From NCBI GenBank assembly GCA_001931905.2, contig MSJI02000868.1, positions 7,154-34,570 on the forward strand: a stretch of DNA of 27,417 nt. Reading direction: 5' to 3'. Position 1 is the stretch's first letter. Each line of letters begins with the position of its first letter. Below, piece by piece: positions 1 through 9,405 of this stretch. This DNA comes from Cladosporium sp. IMV 00045 (taxonomy: Eukaryota > Ascomycota > Dothideomycetes > Cladosporiales > Cladosporiaceae). The position numbers were made by a program, and so were the translations under genes. Below the pieces are notes generated by a model. The model was given only the letters and a program-made list of their open reading frames with translations, searched no databases and was not told the origin of the DNA.

Positions 1-768
1 GTCTCGAGCGGTCTGTGTTTACCGAGGCCCCAGGCGTGACTGAGTGTGATGTAGTCTGGCGGTGAGGTAACATCACATTCCACAAGTCGGACAGTATCGA
101 GAGAGCCTGGCGACTCTGGGTCGATATATAGTAGTCTTCTCGGGCCTTCCGTCTGACTGCGCGCGTTGCAAACGTCATGCTCCTTTCGACATGTAGTATA
201 CCAGCGTTCGATGAGTTTGTATGCTTCCTGACTTCCTGGCTCTAGATCACGATGCAGAGGAATCTCTATGTCATCTTGGACGAAGGTCCAAGGTACCGAC
301 TCATCTAGTATACGACAATTAGTTAATCGAGCCTGCTTTGAAAGCACTCCGACTATGCTACTTACCACCAATCTTGCACAGCTCGAAACTGCCAACCCAC
401 ATCAACTGCCAACTTCCATTTCTAAGAGTTATAAGAGATTCAATAGTCAGGCGACGACCAACAGAATGTACGAAGAGTCTGGAAATCCCACGCAGACCAG
501 TACAATAATCATTCAGTAGTGGAAGAACCTCGCAGATAAGTCGACAGCCAGTACAGCCGTCGTCTCTTCCTCGGAGTAGATCGATGAATCGAAGCCTCAC
601 CGGCTGGCGCGTGAATTCATCTTCATCGGGATCACATAAGTGAAGCTCCCGACACGAGCCGCACTGCATCCTCATCTCGAAGAAAGGTCGAGCTGGTTGA
701 TGATACTGCTGTACTTCGGAAAATTTTGATGATGTGTGAATGATCGGTCGAGATTGCCAGGCAGTCAC
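1..768 (-). CDS. HET-domain (heterokaryon incompatibility) protein, 5' part, runs off left edge
   Basis: Two exons are visible on the minus strand. Exon 1 is 768-366. The intron is 365-305 (61 nt, donor GTAAGT, acceptor ATACTAG, possible branch ACTAAT). Exon 2 runs from 304 to the window edge, and the phase-1 join keeps the frame open. Exon 1 has the usual N-terminal signature of fungal HET proteins: CGSC, then LLRGRDDGCTGCRLICEVL. Exon 2 carries EIPLHRDLE, then a WYTTCRKEHDVC segment, RRLLYID, and finally YITLSHAWG, which is the start of the HET domain. The rest of the domain lies outside the window. HET proteins trigger cell death after fusion of unlike hyphae, and many are of unknown partner. 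The start at 768 is the first ATG; a later ATG just before the CGSC motif is also possible. Family assignment is from motifs seen; whether the full gene is intact cannot be judged. Confidence 0.78.
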
Positions 769-1689
769 ATCGCTGGTGACACGCGTGTAGACGCGTGAAT
801 TGCAGGCCCGAGGCCACCCTGTTGTGCTGCATACGCGAGAACCGAGCCAATCCAGAATCGGATCGGAAGACTAGCACCGTGGTGGCTGTGCCATGGAGCT
901 CCTAAGCTGCCAGACGTAAGTCAAGACTCTGGCAAGCACGTAGTTCATTAGTCTCAGTACGCTCTATAATGGTATCCAAAAGCTTTATAATGCCTATTCT
1001 GATATGTTATAGAGCTACGTCAATAGCTACATAGACGGAGATGCAGTATGGAGTCGTAAAGTTATTTGCCATAGGAGCGCTGTCGGGCGCGCAAACGCGG
1101 CGTGACCGGACTTCGAGCATAAAAACAGCCATGCAGCCGACAAGCAGGGTAGGGCTGCGACACAATTAATTTGCGGTTGAGCCTCTATATATCACTCGGG
1201 CCGTATTGAGATTTGCATGGCTTTCTAGGCACGTGCGGAGTAGGTCCTGCTTCGGAATCCATGTTGCTTGGGTCTGCAAATTATTAGGCGGAGGTGCGGA
1301 ACGCGGCGCGTGCGTGGCAGCCAAGAACTTCAGAAGGCGAAGAATCATGAAAAGAAGTACGAGCGAAAAGGTGAACAGCAAATGGCCGAGCGGAGGCGGC
1401 AAATTGTTTCACGTACACGGTATAAACTGAGAAGTGTATTGAATAGTTCTGACACTGTTTTGAAGCCGTGCTAGGGGCTCTAATCCCCTCAAAGAACAGA
1501 ACTCCGAATCTTTCGTCGCTTTCGAGCATACTACTCAGAATCGCCCAACATTTCCGGTGTCATATAGTTGGCGCGCAAACTGGCGGAATGTGCGTCGAGC
1601 CGCAACTTCCACGCTGACGAATAGCAGTGTACTCGCACCGTCCATTCCTGCAGTGAGAAAAAAAAATCGTGACAAATCGTCGTCAGAGA
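769..1689. other. No supported gene
   Basis: Only short overlapping ORFs on both strands (under 85 codons) with no recognisable motif. The stretch lies upstream of the minus-strand HET gene, so its promoter should lie just right of 768. I see no repeat or RNA gene here. Confidence 0.5.
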
Positions 1690-2297
1690 CTTTCTCGCCT
1701 GAGCTCTCCGAGCAATGCTTCTACCATGACTGCAGCCTCGAGATAAGCGTCGGTAAAAAATTCAAGCTGCACAAGCATGTTATCCTCGCCTTGAAAATTA
1801 TACTCGTGATTGACAGCCGCGAACGCCGTCTTGAACATGTTCCGCACACGTGCTGTGGCCGAGCTATTGGGGGAACATGTTTGCTTCTGGTAGGGCTCTC
1901 GGCCGACAGCAGATGCATCCCGAGCCTTACCATTGGTAGCGTCGGTATCTACCTCTATTGTTGTACCAAATGCTCTAGTGATCCTCGTACAAGAATTCAG
2001 CACGCTTCTCCTTTTAGTCATATGGTGCCGTGTGTCTGGATACCGACTGATCTTGTCGAGGCGCGCAAATTCCCTGAGACAAAGGGAAATTGTGTTACAA
2101 TACGAGCTGGCGTCGCTTTGCAATAGCTTCCTATACCATTGGATGGTTCCGAATTCGACATAATCGTTGAAGAAAGTATCGTCAATTATATCGAACATTG
2201 CGTTTACACTCCAAGAGAGAGTATCAAGCACATGTTCGACATTCTGTGTAAAACAAATGGGTGCGGTCTTCTTGGCTTGGAAAAGCTCAGCTTCTGA
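1690..2297 (+). pseudogene. BTB/POZ-domain relic
   Basis: A plus-strand reading at about 1720-1790 gives DCSLEISVGKKFKLHKHVI, which fits the BTB core pattern (D-x-x-L-x-V-G-x-x-F-x-x-HK-x-V-L). A later segment at about 2137-2297, in another frame, gives EESIVNYIEHCVYT followed by a short helical tail ending at a TGA. This resembles the back half of a BTB domain. About 330 bp between the two pieces do not read as BTB. The pieces therefore look like a disrupted or insertion-split BTB gene. An overlapping minus-strand ORF (2231-1683, 182 codons) is also open and matches nothing I know. I favour the BTB relic because of the HK motif, but evidence is thin. Confidence 0.33.
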
Positions 2298-2316
2298 TCA
2301 ACGGTAAACAAATAAC

Positions 2317-3135
2317 TCAAGCCTGTGACACACTTGAAAAAATCTTCTCACATGACGATTGAAGTTCGTTCATCCACTCATGCGGTTTCCAAGTTCTTGC
2401 CACCTGTTGGCAAGTTTGCACGGTTTCTAACAGCAGCAACTGCCGCAATTTTGGCTCAAGCTTGTGGTAATTCAATGCGGAAGATGGGTGGAAGCTGTTG
2501 ACCCTACAGCATGTGTGCCCTCCCATGTCTATGTTAGGGTCTCCGGTGAAGCTTCTGCCAACACCACAGCTGACCAGGTCCGCGAGAGGGTCGCTCAAAA
2601 TTTTCTCCTGAGATGCACACATAATAACACTCGGAGCGATCTGTTCCAGGAACCGTCGGACTTTGGAACGCAATTTCTTTTTGGCCTCGCTCGAAAATGG
2701 AGACTTGTCGGCGCCTGTTGCGTGCTTCTCGTCGGCTGGACGTACAAACGGAAGGGCGTCGATGACGTTGACGTCAGAGATACCAACGGTACGGAAAGTC
2801 ACCGCTTGAAACATGTCGTGCAGTGCTTGCAGTGTTCCGCAATCTCTCACTGTAGCAGCCATGCCGCGACCGAATGCATGCCTGTCTCTGGGTTGCTTCA
2901 AGAGCACAGTGATACCTCTCGTAACTCCATATGGTCCGGCAAGTCTTCGTGTGACATCCGTCTCCTTCGAGTCGACTTTGCGGAGACTGTCGATGTAGTC
3001 GGTGATGCCACAGAAGCCCTGATGTTCAGGTTGTGCAGATGGAACGGGACTTCCGACAGGCAGCGTCACAGGGATGAATAGTTCTCTAATTCGATGGTCT
3101 ATCGCAACATTCAGACAAGTCTCTGCGGCATGCAT
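2317..3135 (-). CDS. Hypothetical protein, possible uracil-DNA-glycosylase-like fold
   Basis: A single open frame of 272 codons starts at an ATG at 3135 and has no introns or internal damage. I do not recognise a named family. Three short segments are arranged as in the uracil-DNA glycosylase superfamily: DVNVIDALPF (residues 121-130), a hydrophobic strand PSVIMC (168-173), and VNSFHPSSALNY (212-223), where HPS resembles motif B. The segment after residue 223 is leucine-rich and probably helical. The conventional motif A is not evident, so enzymatic activity is doubtful. There is no signal peptide or membrane segment. The gene sits between a BTB relic and a decayed OrsD-type gene and is one of the few intact ORFs of this half. 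That it is a real gene is likely; the fold assignment is only an inference. Confidence 0.5.
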   Translation of the reverse strand: MHAAETCLNVAIDHRIRELFIPVTLPVGSPVPSAQPEHQGFCGITDYIDSLRKVDSKETDVTRRLAGPYGVTRGITVLLKQPRDRHAFGRGMAATVRDCGTLQALHDMFQAVTFRTVGISDVNVIDALPFVRPADEKHATGADKSPFSSEAKKKLRSKVRRFLEQIAPSVIMCASQEKILSDPLADLVSCGVGRSFTGDPNIDMGGHTCCRVNSFHPSSALNYHKLEPKLRQLLLLETVQTCQQVARTWKPHEWMNELQSSCEKIFSSVSQA

Positions 3136-3499
3136 GATATTGGTCGTGTGATATCGATTGACAATGATGATGTCTTCTTCGATGTCAAATTGATTTAAGC
3201 CTTACAAATAAAGTCGGAAGTCTTGAGAGCTTCTCGCGAGTTCAAATCAGTTGAGTGTCAAGATCAAGTAGTACGAATCTTCGTGGCTAATGGCACGCTA
3301 TCAGGGTTAAGCCGTCGATCGTTGGCAATGCATGCACTGCGTGAGTTGTGGCGTGGCAAGCGTTGATTGGTCAAAAAATTCACCGGCTTGCTACGCGTTG
3401 CTGACCCAGCTCATGCAGCCGCACAGGTGTGGCAGCTTGCGGTTCGTCGCTTACTTCACCGGTGAAGCTAGCTTGTGTTGGGTATGACATGATCATAAA
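3136..3499. other. No supported gene
   Basis: Spacer between the 272-aa ORF and the 3' end of the OrsD-type relic. It may hold further unrecognisable remains of the relic's C-terminal part. No ORF of note, RNA gene or repeat seen. Confidence 0.45.
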
Positions 3500-6225
3500 C
3501 GGTGTTGTTAGGTCAGGCACGCCAAAATGGGTACCACAAACGGCAGTCGATAGCTTTTTCAGAGCCTTGGTCGATACCTCAACCTTCTAAGGCCGCTCTG
3601 GGTCATTAGAAGAGCTGAAGAAGAGGGGCCGCGCCTTTTTGCTGCCAAAGCATTCTCGATTAAGCATGTCGACGAAAGGACGGATGTACACTAGATATTT
3701 TGAGAACCAATTCCCTTTCTCTGCGAGGAAGGTATCGTGCCACTTGGAACTCCTGGTTGGTAGGATGTCTTGCTTTCGAGTGTCGAGTCACAAAGCAGAT
3801 GGCACCTCGATGGGCGTAAGGCCCACGAGAGGTAGTCGGCCCATTGCAATGCTCAATGCTGAAAAGTTCGGTGGACCGCGGAGCTTGACCACCGCACAGA
3901 TAAAGGATGAGCATAAGCTGGGATAGCAATTTGTCCTCCTCTTCCAAGTAGCGATGCACGGACTTGTAATTCCAGCCTTCGCCTGCCATCAAACCATCCA
4001 CAGGATCAAGGCAAGCACGGGAGGAAAGTTCTAGGTAGGCACGTTCCAGATTGTTGGCAGAATCCAGCATGAACGAATATCCCTGCCTCTGATTGGACAT
4101 ACAGTCCCGTATGTGATGCAGTTCCAACCTCGGTTCCAGTCCATACATCAATCGTTCCAGACTTGTCGTTACAGAGTCAAACGCTGTCTTGCTCAACACT
4201 CGGAACTGTTTCATGCTGAGTTGGCCGTCATCCCAGACACTGTCTGAGAATCAGGGCTCCATTGGACCCTAAAACTTGGCCCATCCGAACGAGATAGGGA
4301 ACGTCCAAAGTTGCGTAGACTAAGCAGCTCCCCAAGAGGCGACTGACAGCCAAGGCACATGTATCGCTCTCTGACCCGATTGAGTAGCTTCAAGCCTCCT
4401 AGACGAGGTCGCTTCTCCCACGCGACAGAGTCGTGTGCAAAGCGTGGGAGTACAGACTCCAGAAAGCAAAGCCGGGCACAATAAATCAGTCCGGACAGCT
4501 TGGAAGTATAATTGCGCGGTCTTTCAAAGGTCGAAGGATCAGCAGAGAATCCGAGCACCCCACTGAAGTAGATAAGGATTGTCGAGCTTGGCCGCCCGTC
4601 TACGAAGTTTTCTTTACACGATTGGATCGAAAGCGTTCCAACAAGGTCGGCAAGCTTCTGCTTCATGCCATCGCCATCATGTATCAAGAATTCCGCAACT
4701 ATCCCATGGTTAGTGAGAAGAGATCAAACGATAGATAGCATAACTGACCAGGTTTTGTCGAGTGCAAACTCTGCATGAGTCCATCATCATCTTCACTGCA
4801 CTCTGATTCGTCGGTGGTGGAAGATTCGAAGCCATCGCTCGAGTCAACACTGACTGAAGAGGCGAAAGTCTCCGGCCGCCTCTCAGCACGGAGAGGTGTC
4901 ACACTCCCGTCAAGGATGCCATGATCTCTTGCCCCACTACTCTTACGCCCCTGGCTCACATAAGACTCCTCGTCCGCCATAATTATGCTTGGGTCGTCAT
5001 CCAACGCGGGATGATGATCAAGAGCATTCGCCAGAGCGATCGACTTTATCGCGTCCTCATCCGCCGACAAGACTGACCAAATCTCTTCGATGGCTTTACT
5101 CTGCTTCGTGGAGAGTCTGAGTCCCAACATCCTCTCGCGAACATCATCGTCCAGGCGCCAAAGACGTAGTACGAAGTATATCATGCTTTTCCAAAGCCAT
5201 CTGTAACGTTTGCGGGTGGTGCATCGCCCTGGTAGCTGAAAGGCTGCTTTGTAAGGCCGGCCCTGGACATGGCTTCTCAACCAGCAACGTATGGAGTGAT
5301 CGGTGTTCCTTGCAGTATCTTCGCATCGGTCAAAGAAATGATCCGTCGCTTTGCCTAGGTTTGAGAGCTTCAACTCGTCTTCGACGCTACTTTGAGTCGG
5401 ACCTCTGATATCATCTGCCAGGAGCAGAGGGAAGCCCTCCCGAGCCGGGGCACTGCCAAGACGTGAAAGCAGTTGACGGTCGACTCCATCAAATGTTTCG
5501 AGCCATCTAGTGCGTCTTATCCAATCACTTGTTAGCGCCAAATCGGATGCCGACGAATCTTCCCCTGGCAATCGAGCTACGGGCACGCTGAAGTTCGCGC
5601 TCGTGAAGCGCGGTCAAATTTTGTCTTGGTTGTGGCGAGGCTCGCGGTATATCAAGGTGAGCCCCTAAGTCATCTCCCTCGCTGAGGGCGACGATCCATT
5701 AGGCAGACCCGTTCTGCGTCTAGCTCTGCAGGAACAGGTCTTTCCGAAGATGGTCGCGCAGCCAGGTCGTACGACCACTTTTCTCGCCGTGAATGTTTGC
5801 CAGGTGTCGTTGGGCGAGGTCCAGGCTACTGGACCGATAGTTGCACTGCCCGCAAGCCACACCAGACTTCGTAGCAAGGTTCGGATGTGGTGCGCGGCCA
5901 TCAGGCCGTGGTTCTAGCCTGCTTGATTCGGCAGCTGGAGCTGTTTCACAAAGGCATTCAGACCGTGACGTGCTCTCGCACTTATCTCGTGTCTATCCCC
6001 GAGATGTTTGGAAACTGCATCCGAAGGCTTGAGTGCATATTGACATTGCTTACAGATGATGACTTTCTCTTCCGTGTCAAGAACGAGACTAAGAGATGTC
6101 AACTTTTGATGGAGTTTCTGAAATGAAAGACTCTTCCAACTACGGACAGCTGGAGTGGAATAGTAATGCTCGGCAATCTGTAGGACACGCGCCGCTGGAA
6201 GAGGTCGCTTGTCGGTGCTGTTCAA
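3500..6225 (-). pseudogene. OrsD-type (DUF3505) zinc-finger protein gene, decayed and 3'-truncated
   Basis: The pieces fall in order on the minus strand. 6225-5914 encodes the N-terminus with a zinc finger (C58, C61, H74, H79). About 5870-5780 holds a second finger (CGQC, then H and H). 5586-4699 encodes WIRRTRW, a middle domain and an acidic serine-rich stretch. 4687-4211 holds GTLSIQSCKENF, then GCQSPLGELLSLRNFGR. 4214-3660 holds GGQAPRSTELFSIEHC and ARYLP. Further reading to about 3500 gives ALKKLSTAVCG and GVPDLTT in other frames. This order matches a large fungal family with an OrsD-like N-terminus that often ends in a RecQ-like helicase; the helicase part is absent here. Lesions include in-frame TAG (5722-5720) and TAA (5701-5699), both explainable from CAG/CAA, and frameshifts near 5575, 4705, 4236, 3700 and 3590. 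Family recognition is from memory of conserved motifs. Confidence 0.72.
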
Positions 6226-6816
6226 AGGGAAATGATGAGATGGTGATGTTCTCGTTCGACTGGCGAGAGGAGCACTTTGTCACTACTGGATAAGCATTTT
6301 AGTAGTGTTGTGATATACCCTTGTAGTTGCTGAAACGCGGCACATTTCGTAGCTGCAGCCACAACTCTAAAAGCCCACGTTCGGGGCATGCGACGCATTC
6401 CAAGTGTGCATCACCCGGGTATTTGGGTGTTTTGCGGGAATGCGACGCATTTCAGAGAAGCATAACTGCGTATATAGACGTTATACCATTAAACGATGAT
6501 AAGTCAATTATGGTCCGGTACGGGCTCGCAACTCAAAAGGCCGAGCCTGTTGGTTGGAAAGCTTTGGTGAGGGGTTGTCACAGGCGCTTCCCCCGCTCTT
6601 CTTCGGGTTCCAGCTGCGCTTTTTCAAAGGATGCCTTGCAGTCGGGGGTGTTGCTCGTCACAGTTGCTCCTTCGGTAGCGTCGCGTTATGGTTCTGATCC
6701 CAGGTGCGTGGCGAGATCGGTCATCAGCTTGCTGAAAATGGCGCTCGGTCGCGCATCCGCACGAGCATCGTTGGCATGAGTGTGATTGCAATATCTGATG
6801 TTTTCGCTTACCATCA
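6226..6816. other. No supported gene; small near-palindromic repeat
   Basis: Region upstream of the OrsD-type relic. A 150-codon plus-strand ORF (6327-6779) has no recognisable motif and I do not call it. The near-palindrome ATGCGACGCAT occurs twice, at 6388-6398 and 6440-6450. Confidence 0.4.
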
Positions 6817-7017
6817 TTATGAAATTGACCGACTCTTTTCGCTTCCAGACAGGTTGTGGAACATACAGATACGAGTCGAAAGCTGATGGTTACGCCAACT
6901 ACAAGCTTTCAAGGGAGCGGCCAAAGCACCGGATCTCGAGGCGAGTTGCCATCGCAACCAACCCCAACGGCAACGGCAGCGCAGCCTCGCACTTGCTTCG
7001 GCTAGCCCTTTATGCGC

Positions 7018-7019
7018 TA
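7018..7019. other. TA target-site duplication, left
   Basis: TA directly outside the left inverted repeat, matched by TA at 9162-9163. TA duplication is the rule for Tc1/mariner/pogo elements. Confidence 0.85.
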
Positions 7020-7061
7020 GAAGAATTCCCCCTCACGCGCACAGACACACCACGCGCACAG
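7020..7061 (+). repeat. Left terminal inverted repeat (42 bp)
   Basis: Begins GAAGAATTCCCCCTCACGCG. It contains the 11-mer CACGCGCACAG twice, at 7034-7044 and 7051-7061, 17 bp apart. One mismatch to the right repeat. Confidence 0.92.
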
Positions 7062-7180
7062 CCAACATCGACTTCCACCACGACCTTTGATCGTCAATAT
7101 CTCAAGACAAAATAGTGCAAAACAGATGAAATTTGGCGCGTTGAAAAGCGCAAAAGCTGCTTTGTGGTTTGCGCGCCCTG

Positions 7181-9061
7181 CTAATTATTGTAACGAGCTG
7201 GTAATCTCGATTTACGACCTCTTCTTGTCACGGGCTGTTTCGTGCGCTCTTCGACTATTGGCTTTACAAGACTCGCCTTCGCGATTTCTGCAGCTGTTTG
7301 CTTTTTTGGCCTTCCTCGCGGCCTTCGAACTGACACGCTCGACTGAGTTTCGAGCTGTTTCAGTGCCATCCTGTCCGCTTTTTCCTTCGCTCTAGCAGCC
7401 TTCTTTTCAGCAGCTGCTGTCTTCCGGGCTGCAGAGGCCACTGCTCTGTCCTCACGCCTCTGCTGCACTTCCTCTTGCTTCCTAGCCTTATCCTTGGCCC
7501 GTCCTTGAGCCCTGAGCTCTCTGTCCCGCACTAGCTGCTCTTTTTCTTGCTCCCTACTTATCTCAAGGTCTCGAGCTCGCTGAATTCTGGTCGGACTCAT
7601 TATGAGCGTGCCAAACCCTTCAGACGACCTCAACTCTTCGAAAACCTTCCTCTGGCGCTTCTTCTTCCTCTGCTCTAGCCTGAGAGCAGTGCCAAGCTGC
7701 TTGTTACGCAGTCTCGACAACGTGAGCTTTGCAGACAGACCGAGCACGGTATCGCCGAGCTTCTCGAGCGTCCTTTGCGTTTTCCTGTCACTCCCGGCCA
7801 CACTACTGTTGAGAACAGTCCGGAGCCTCTTCGCCTTCGAAGGTGAGTCGAACGTACTGTTCGAGCTGCCGCTAGCCGGCCTCTCGGCCGACTGACGCCC
7901 TGATGTGTCTTCATCTGCCGTAGAGAATATCGAGAGCACTTTTTGGGGATCGAATGGCAGGATTCCGGTCTTAGACCATGCAGATGCTATGTTCTTCTCT
8001 GTGAACGCTTTCTCAAACGCTGGCCAGAAGATCGCGAAGAAATCTCGCTTGCTCATTGTTGTACGGCCTTCTGACTGTCGGATAAGGTTGTCCAGTCCTT
8101 GGCTGTAATGATGAGCTAGAGGAGCGAACACGCTCACGTCCAGAGGCTGCAACCTGTGTGTGGAGTGAGGTGGGTAGATGGCAACCAAGATCCTGTGTCG
8201 CTCACACCAGTTGAGGAACTTCATGTTGACGTGTGAGCCGTGACCGTCGACAAACAGCAGCCGCCACGACCTCTTCGCTTTGACAGCCGTTTCCTTCTCG
8301 AACAGGCCGGCCAACCAGCTGTAGCCGAGCTCGTCGCTCGTCCATCCGTTCGGTGATGACGTGAAGTAGCAACTCTGCCGTGAAGGCTCGAAGTCGTCGA
8401 GCCAGGTGTCTCGCAAGTTGCCGGAGACAGCCTTGTAGATCAAAGTCGGCGATAGACTGGTGCCGTCTGCGCATATGGTGGCAACAACAGTGATCCACTC
8501 CCGGCTGCCATCTTGGCCAGCCCCTACGAGCTTACCTTGCCTGTATAAGTCTTTTGTGAACACTCTCTGTGTCTTCTGCAGCCTGCCAATAAGAAAGCCT
8601 TTCTCATCCATGTTGTACATGTTCTCGGGCAGTATGTCATATTCTTTGATTCTCGCACTCAGAGCATCGAAGTAGTACTCATAGCCAGCCCTGGAATCGG
8701 CCTTGTGGCGTGCAAGGTCGAGTGTGTTGAGATATCTCGCGTCAAGCTGATCCTTGTGTCTGGCAACGAAGCGCGTCGCCCAGTTCTTCGAGGGCGCCTT
8801 ACCACATAATTCCTGCGCAATGTTGGCAACTATTCTTGGCGTAGGTGGTAAGCAACGCTCGCAGAGCCTTCTGATGTATTTCAGAAGCTCTCTCTCCTGT
8901 GCAATGTTGAGCAATCGCGTGGAGTCGTGGTACTGGGCTGTCGAGGTGGCTTTGAGGTTGAAGCGCCTGCTAAGCGCAGATCTGCCGACTCCATATTTTC
9001 TTGCAGCTTCTGAAATAGACAGACTGTTTGAGGATTTCAATTCTGAAACCGCCGCGTCCAT
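7181..9061 (-). CDS. pogo/Fot1-family transposase (DDE superfamily endonuclease)
   Basis: An intron-free 626-codon ORF catalyses excision and integration of the surrounding element. Residues about 1-35 form a psq-type helix-turn-helix (SLSISEAARKYGVGRSALSR). Residues about 50-115 form a CENP-B-type DNA-binding segment with the typical NWATRFVARH. Residues about 140-375 form the DDE catalytic domain: YNMDEKGF (D152), LLFVDGHGSH (D272) and THRLQPLDVSVF (D308), giving a DDD triad as in pogo-type enzymes. AWSKTGILPFDP closes the domain. The C-terminal 240 residues are basic and probably coiled-coil (RKQEEVQQRRE region), with an AT-hook PRGRPKK at 581-587. All three acidic residues are present and no frame damage is seen, so the enzyme is predicted functional. 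Length fits the 500-650 aa usual for fungal pogo/Fot1 transposases. The first ATG lies 58 bp inside the right repeat. Confidence 0.95.
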   Translation of the reverse strand: MDAAVSELKSSNSLSISEAARKYGVGRSALSRRFNLKATSTAQYHDSTRLLNIAQERELLKYIRRLCERCLPPTPRIVANIAQELCGKAPSKNWATRFVARHKDQLDARYLNTLDLARHKADSRAGYEYYFDALSARIKEYDILPENMYNMDEKGFLIGRLQKTQRVFTKDLYRQGKLVGAGQDGSREWITVVATICADGTSLSPTLIYKAVSGNLRDTWLDDFEPSRQSCYFTSSPNGWTSDELGYSWLAGLFEKETAVKAKRSWRLLFVDGHGSHVNMKFLNWCERHRILVAIYPPHSTHRLQPLDVSVFAPLAHHYSQGLDNLIRQSEGRTTMSKRDFFAIFWPAFEKAFTEKNIASAWSKTGILPFDPQKVLSIFSTADEDTSGRQSAERPASGSSNSTFDSPSKAKRLRTVLNSSVAGSDRKTQRTLEKLGDTVLGLSAKLTLSRLRNKQLGTALRLEQRKKKRQRKVFEELRSSEGFGTLIMSPTRIQRARDLEISREQEKEQLVRDRELRAQGRAKDKARKQEEVQQRREDRAVASAARKTAAAEKKAARAKEKADRMALKQLETQSSVSVRRPRGRPKKQTAAEIAKASLVKPIVEERTKQPVTRRGRKSRLPARYNN

Positions 9062-9119
9062 TGAATAAGATTTCGCGGAGATACAATGTGTTTACCTCGA
9101 AGTGTCAAGCGCGCGTCGC

Positions 9120-9161
9120 CTGTGCGCGTGGTATGTCTGTGCGCGTGAGGGGGAATTCTTC
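9120..9161 (-). repeat. Right terminal inverted repeat (42 bp)
   Basis: Reverse complement of the left repeat with one difference at repeat position 29 (T instead of C). Both 11-mers are kept. The transposase start is on this side. Confidence 0.92.
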
Positions 9162-9163
9162 TA
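9162..9163. other. TA target-site duplication, right
   Basis: TA directly outside the right inverted repeat; partner of 7018-7019. Confidence 0.85.
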
Positions 9164-9405
9164 ACCCAGTCGCGAGGTCGTCCGCAAAGGCAGTCGCGTC
9201 AAGAAGGACATGCATTGCTGTCCACACCCTCCACCCCCGCCTGTTGCGATATATATGAATCAAGTCCTCCAAAACCTCAACTTGTCCTGTAGCATACCTC
9301 GAGGGCCTTCTGTACAGAATCAGAGTCATGCTCAGGAATTCCATTCCACTGCACTCTAGCGCTCGATTCATTCTGCAGTAACCCTGTCGCGAGGTCTATT
9401 ACACC

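Larger units (their letters stand above)
7020..9161 (-). mobile_element. Complete pogo/Fot1-type DNA transposon, 2142 bp
   Basis: Bounded by 42-bp terminal inverted repeats (7020-7061 and 9120-9161) that differ at one base, and flanked by TA on both sides. It carries one long intact transposase gene on the minus strand. Such elements move by cut and paste through the Tc1/mariner superfamily mechanism. Near-identical ends, an exact TA duplication and an undamaged 626-codon gene point to a fairly recent, possibly still mobile copy. Neighbouring genes, by contrast, are full of stops and frameshifts. The short stretches between each repeat and the ORF (about 120 bp left, 58 bp right) show no other gene. 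Confidence 0.93.
6817..9371 (-). pseudogene. Open reading frame interrupted by the pogo-like transposon
   Basis: On the minus strand, an ATG at 9371 opens a frame with RRGWRVWTAMHVLLDATAF and DDLATG that reaches the transposon edge at 9162. If the transposon and one TA copy are left out, the frame continues without a stop from 7017 to a TAA at 6819-6817. That gives 136 codons before the stop: 70 right of the insertion and 66 left of it. The right half has a plausible protein composition; the left half is arginine/tryptophan-rich and less convincing. The start lies only 34 bp from the ATG of the plus-strand 2EXR gene, so the two would share a very short promoter. The product is unknown. It could be chance, since an uninterrupted stretch of this size is not rare here. 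Confidence 0.3.

Noticed and set aside
1683..2231. 182-codon minus-strand ORF
   Set aside because: Overlaps the BTB-like HK motif on the plus strand and has no recognisable domain; kept only as an alternative to the BTB relic.
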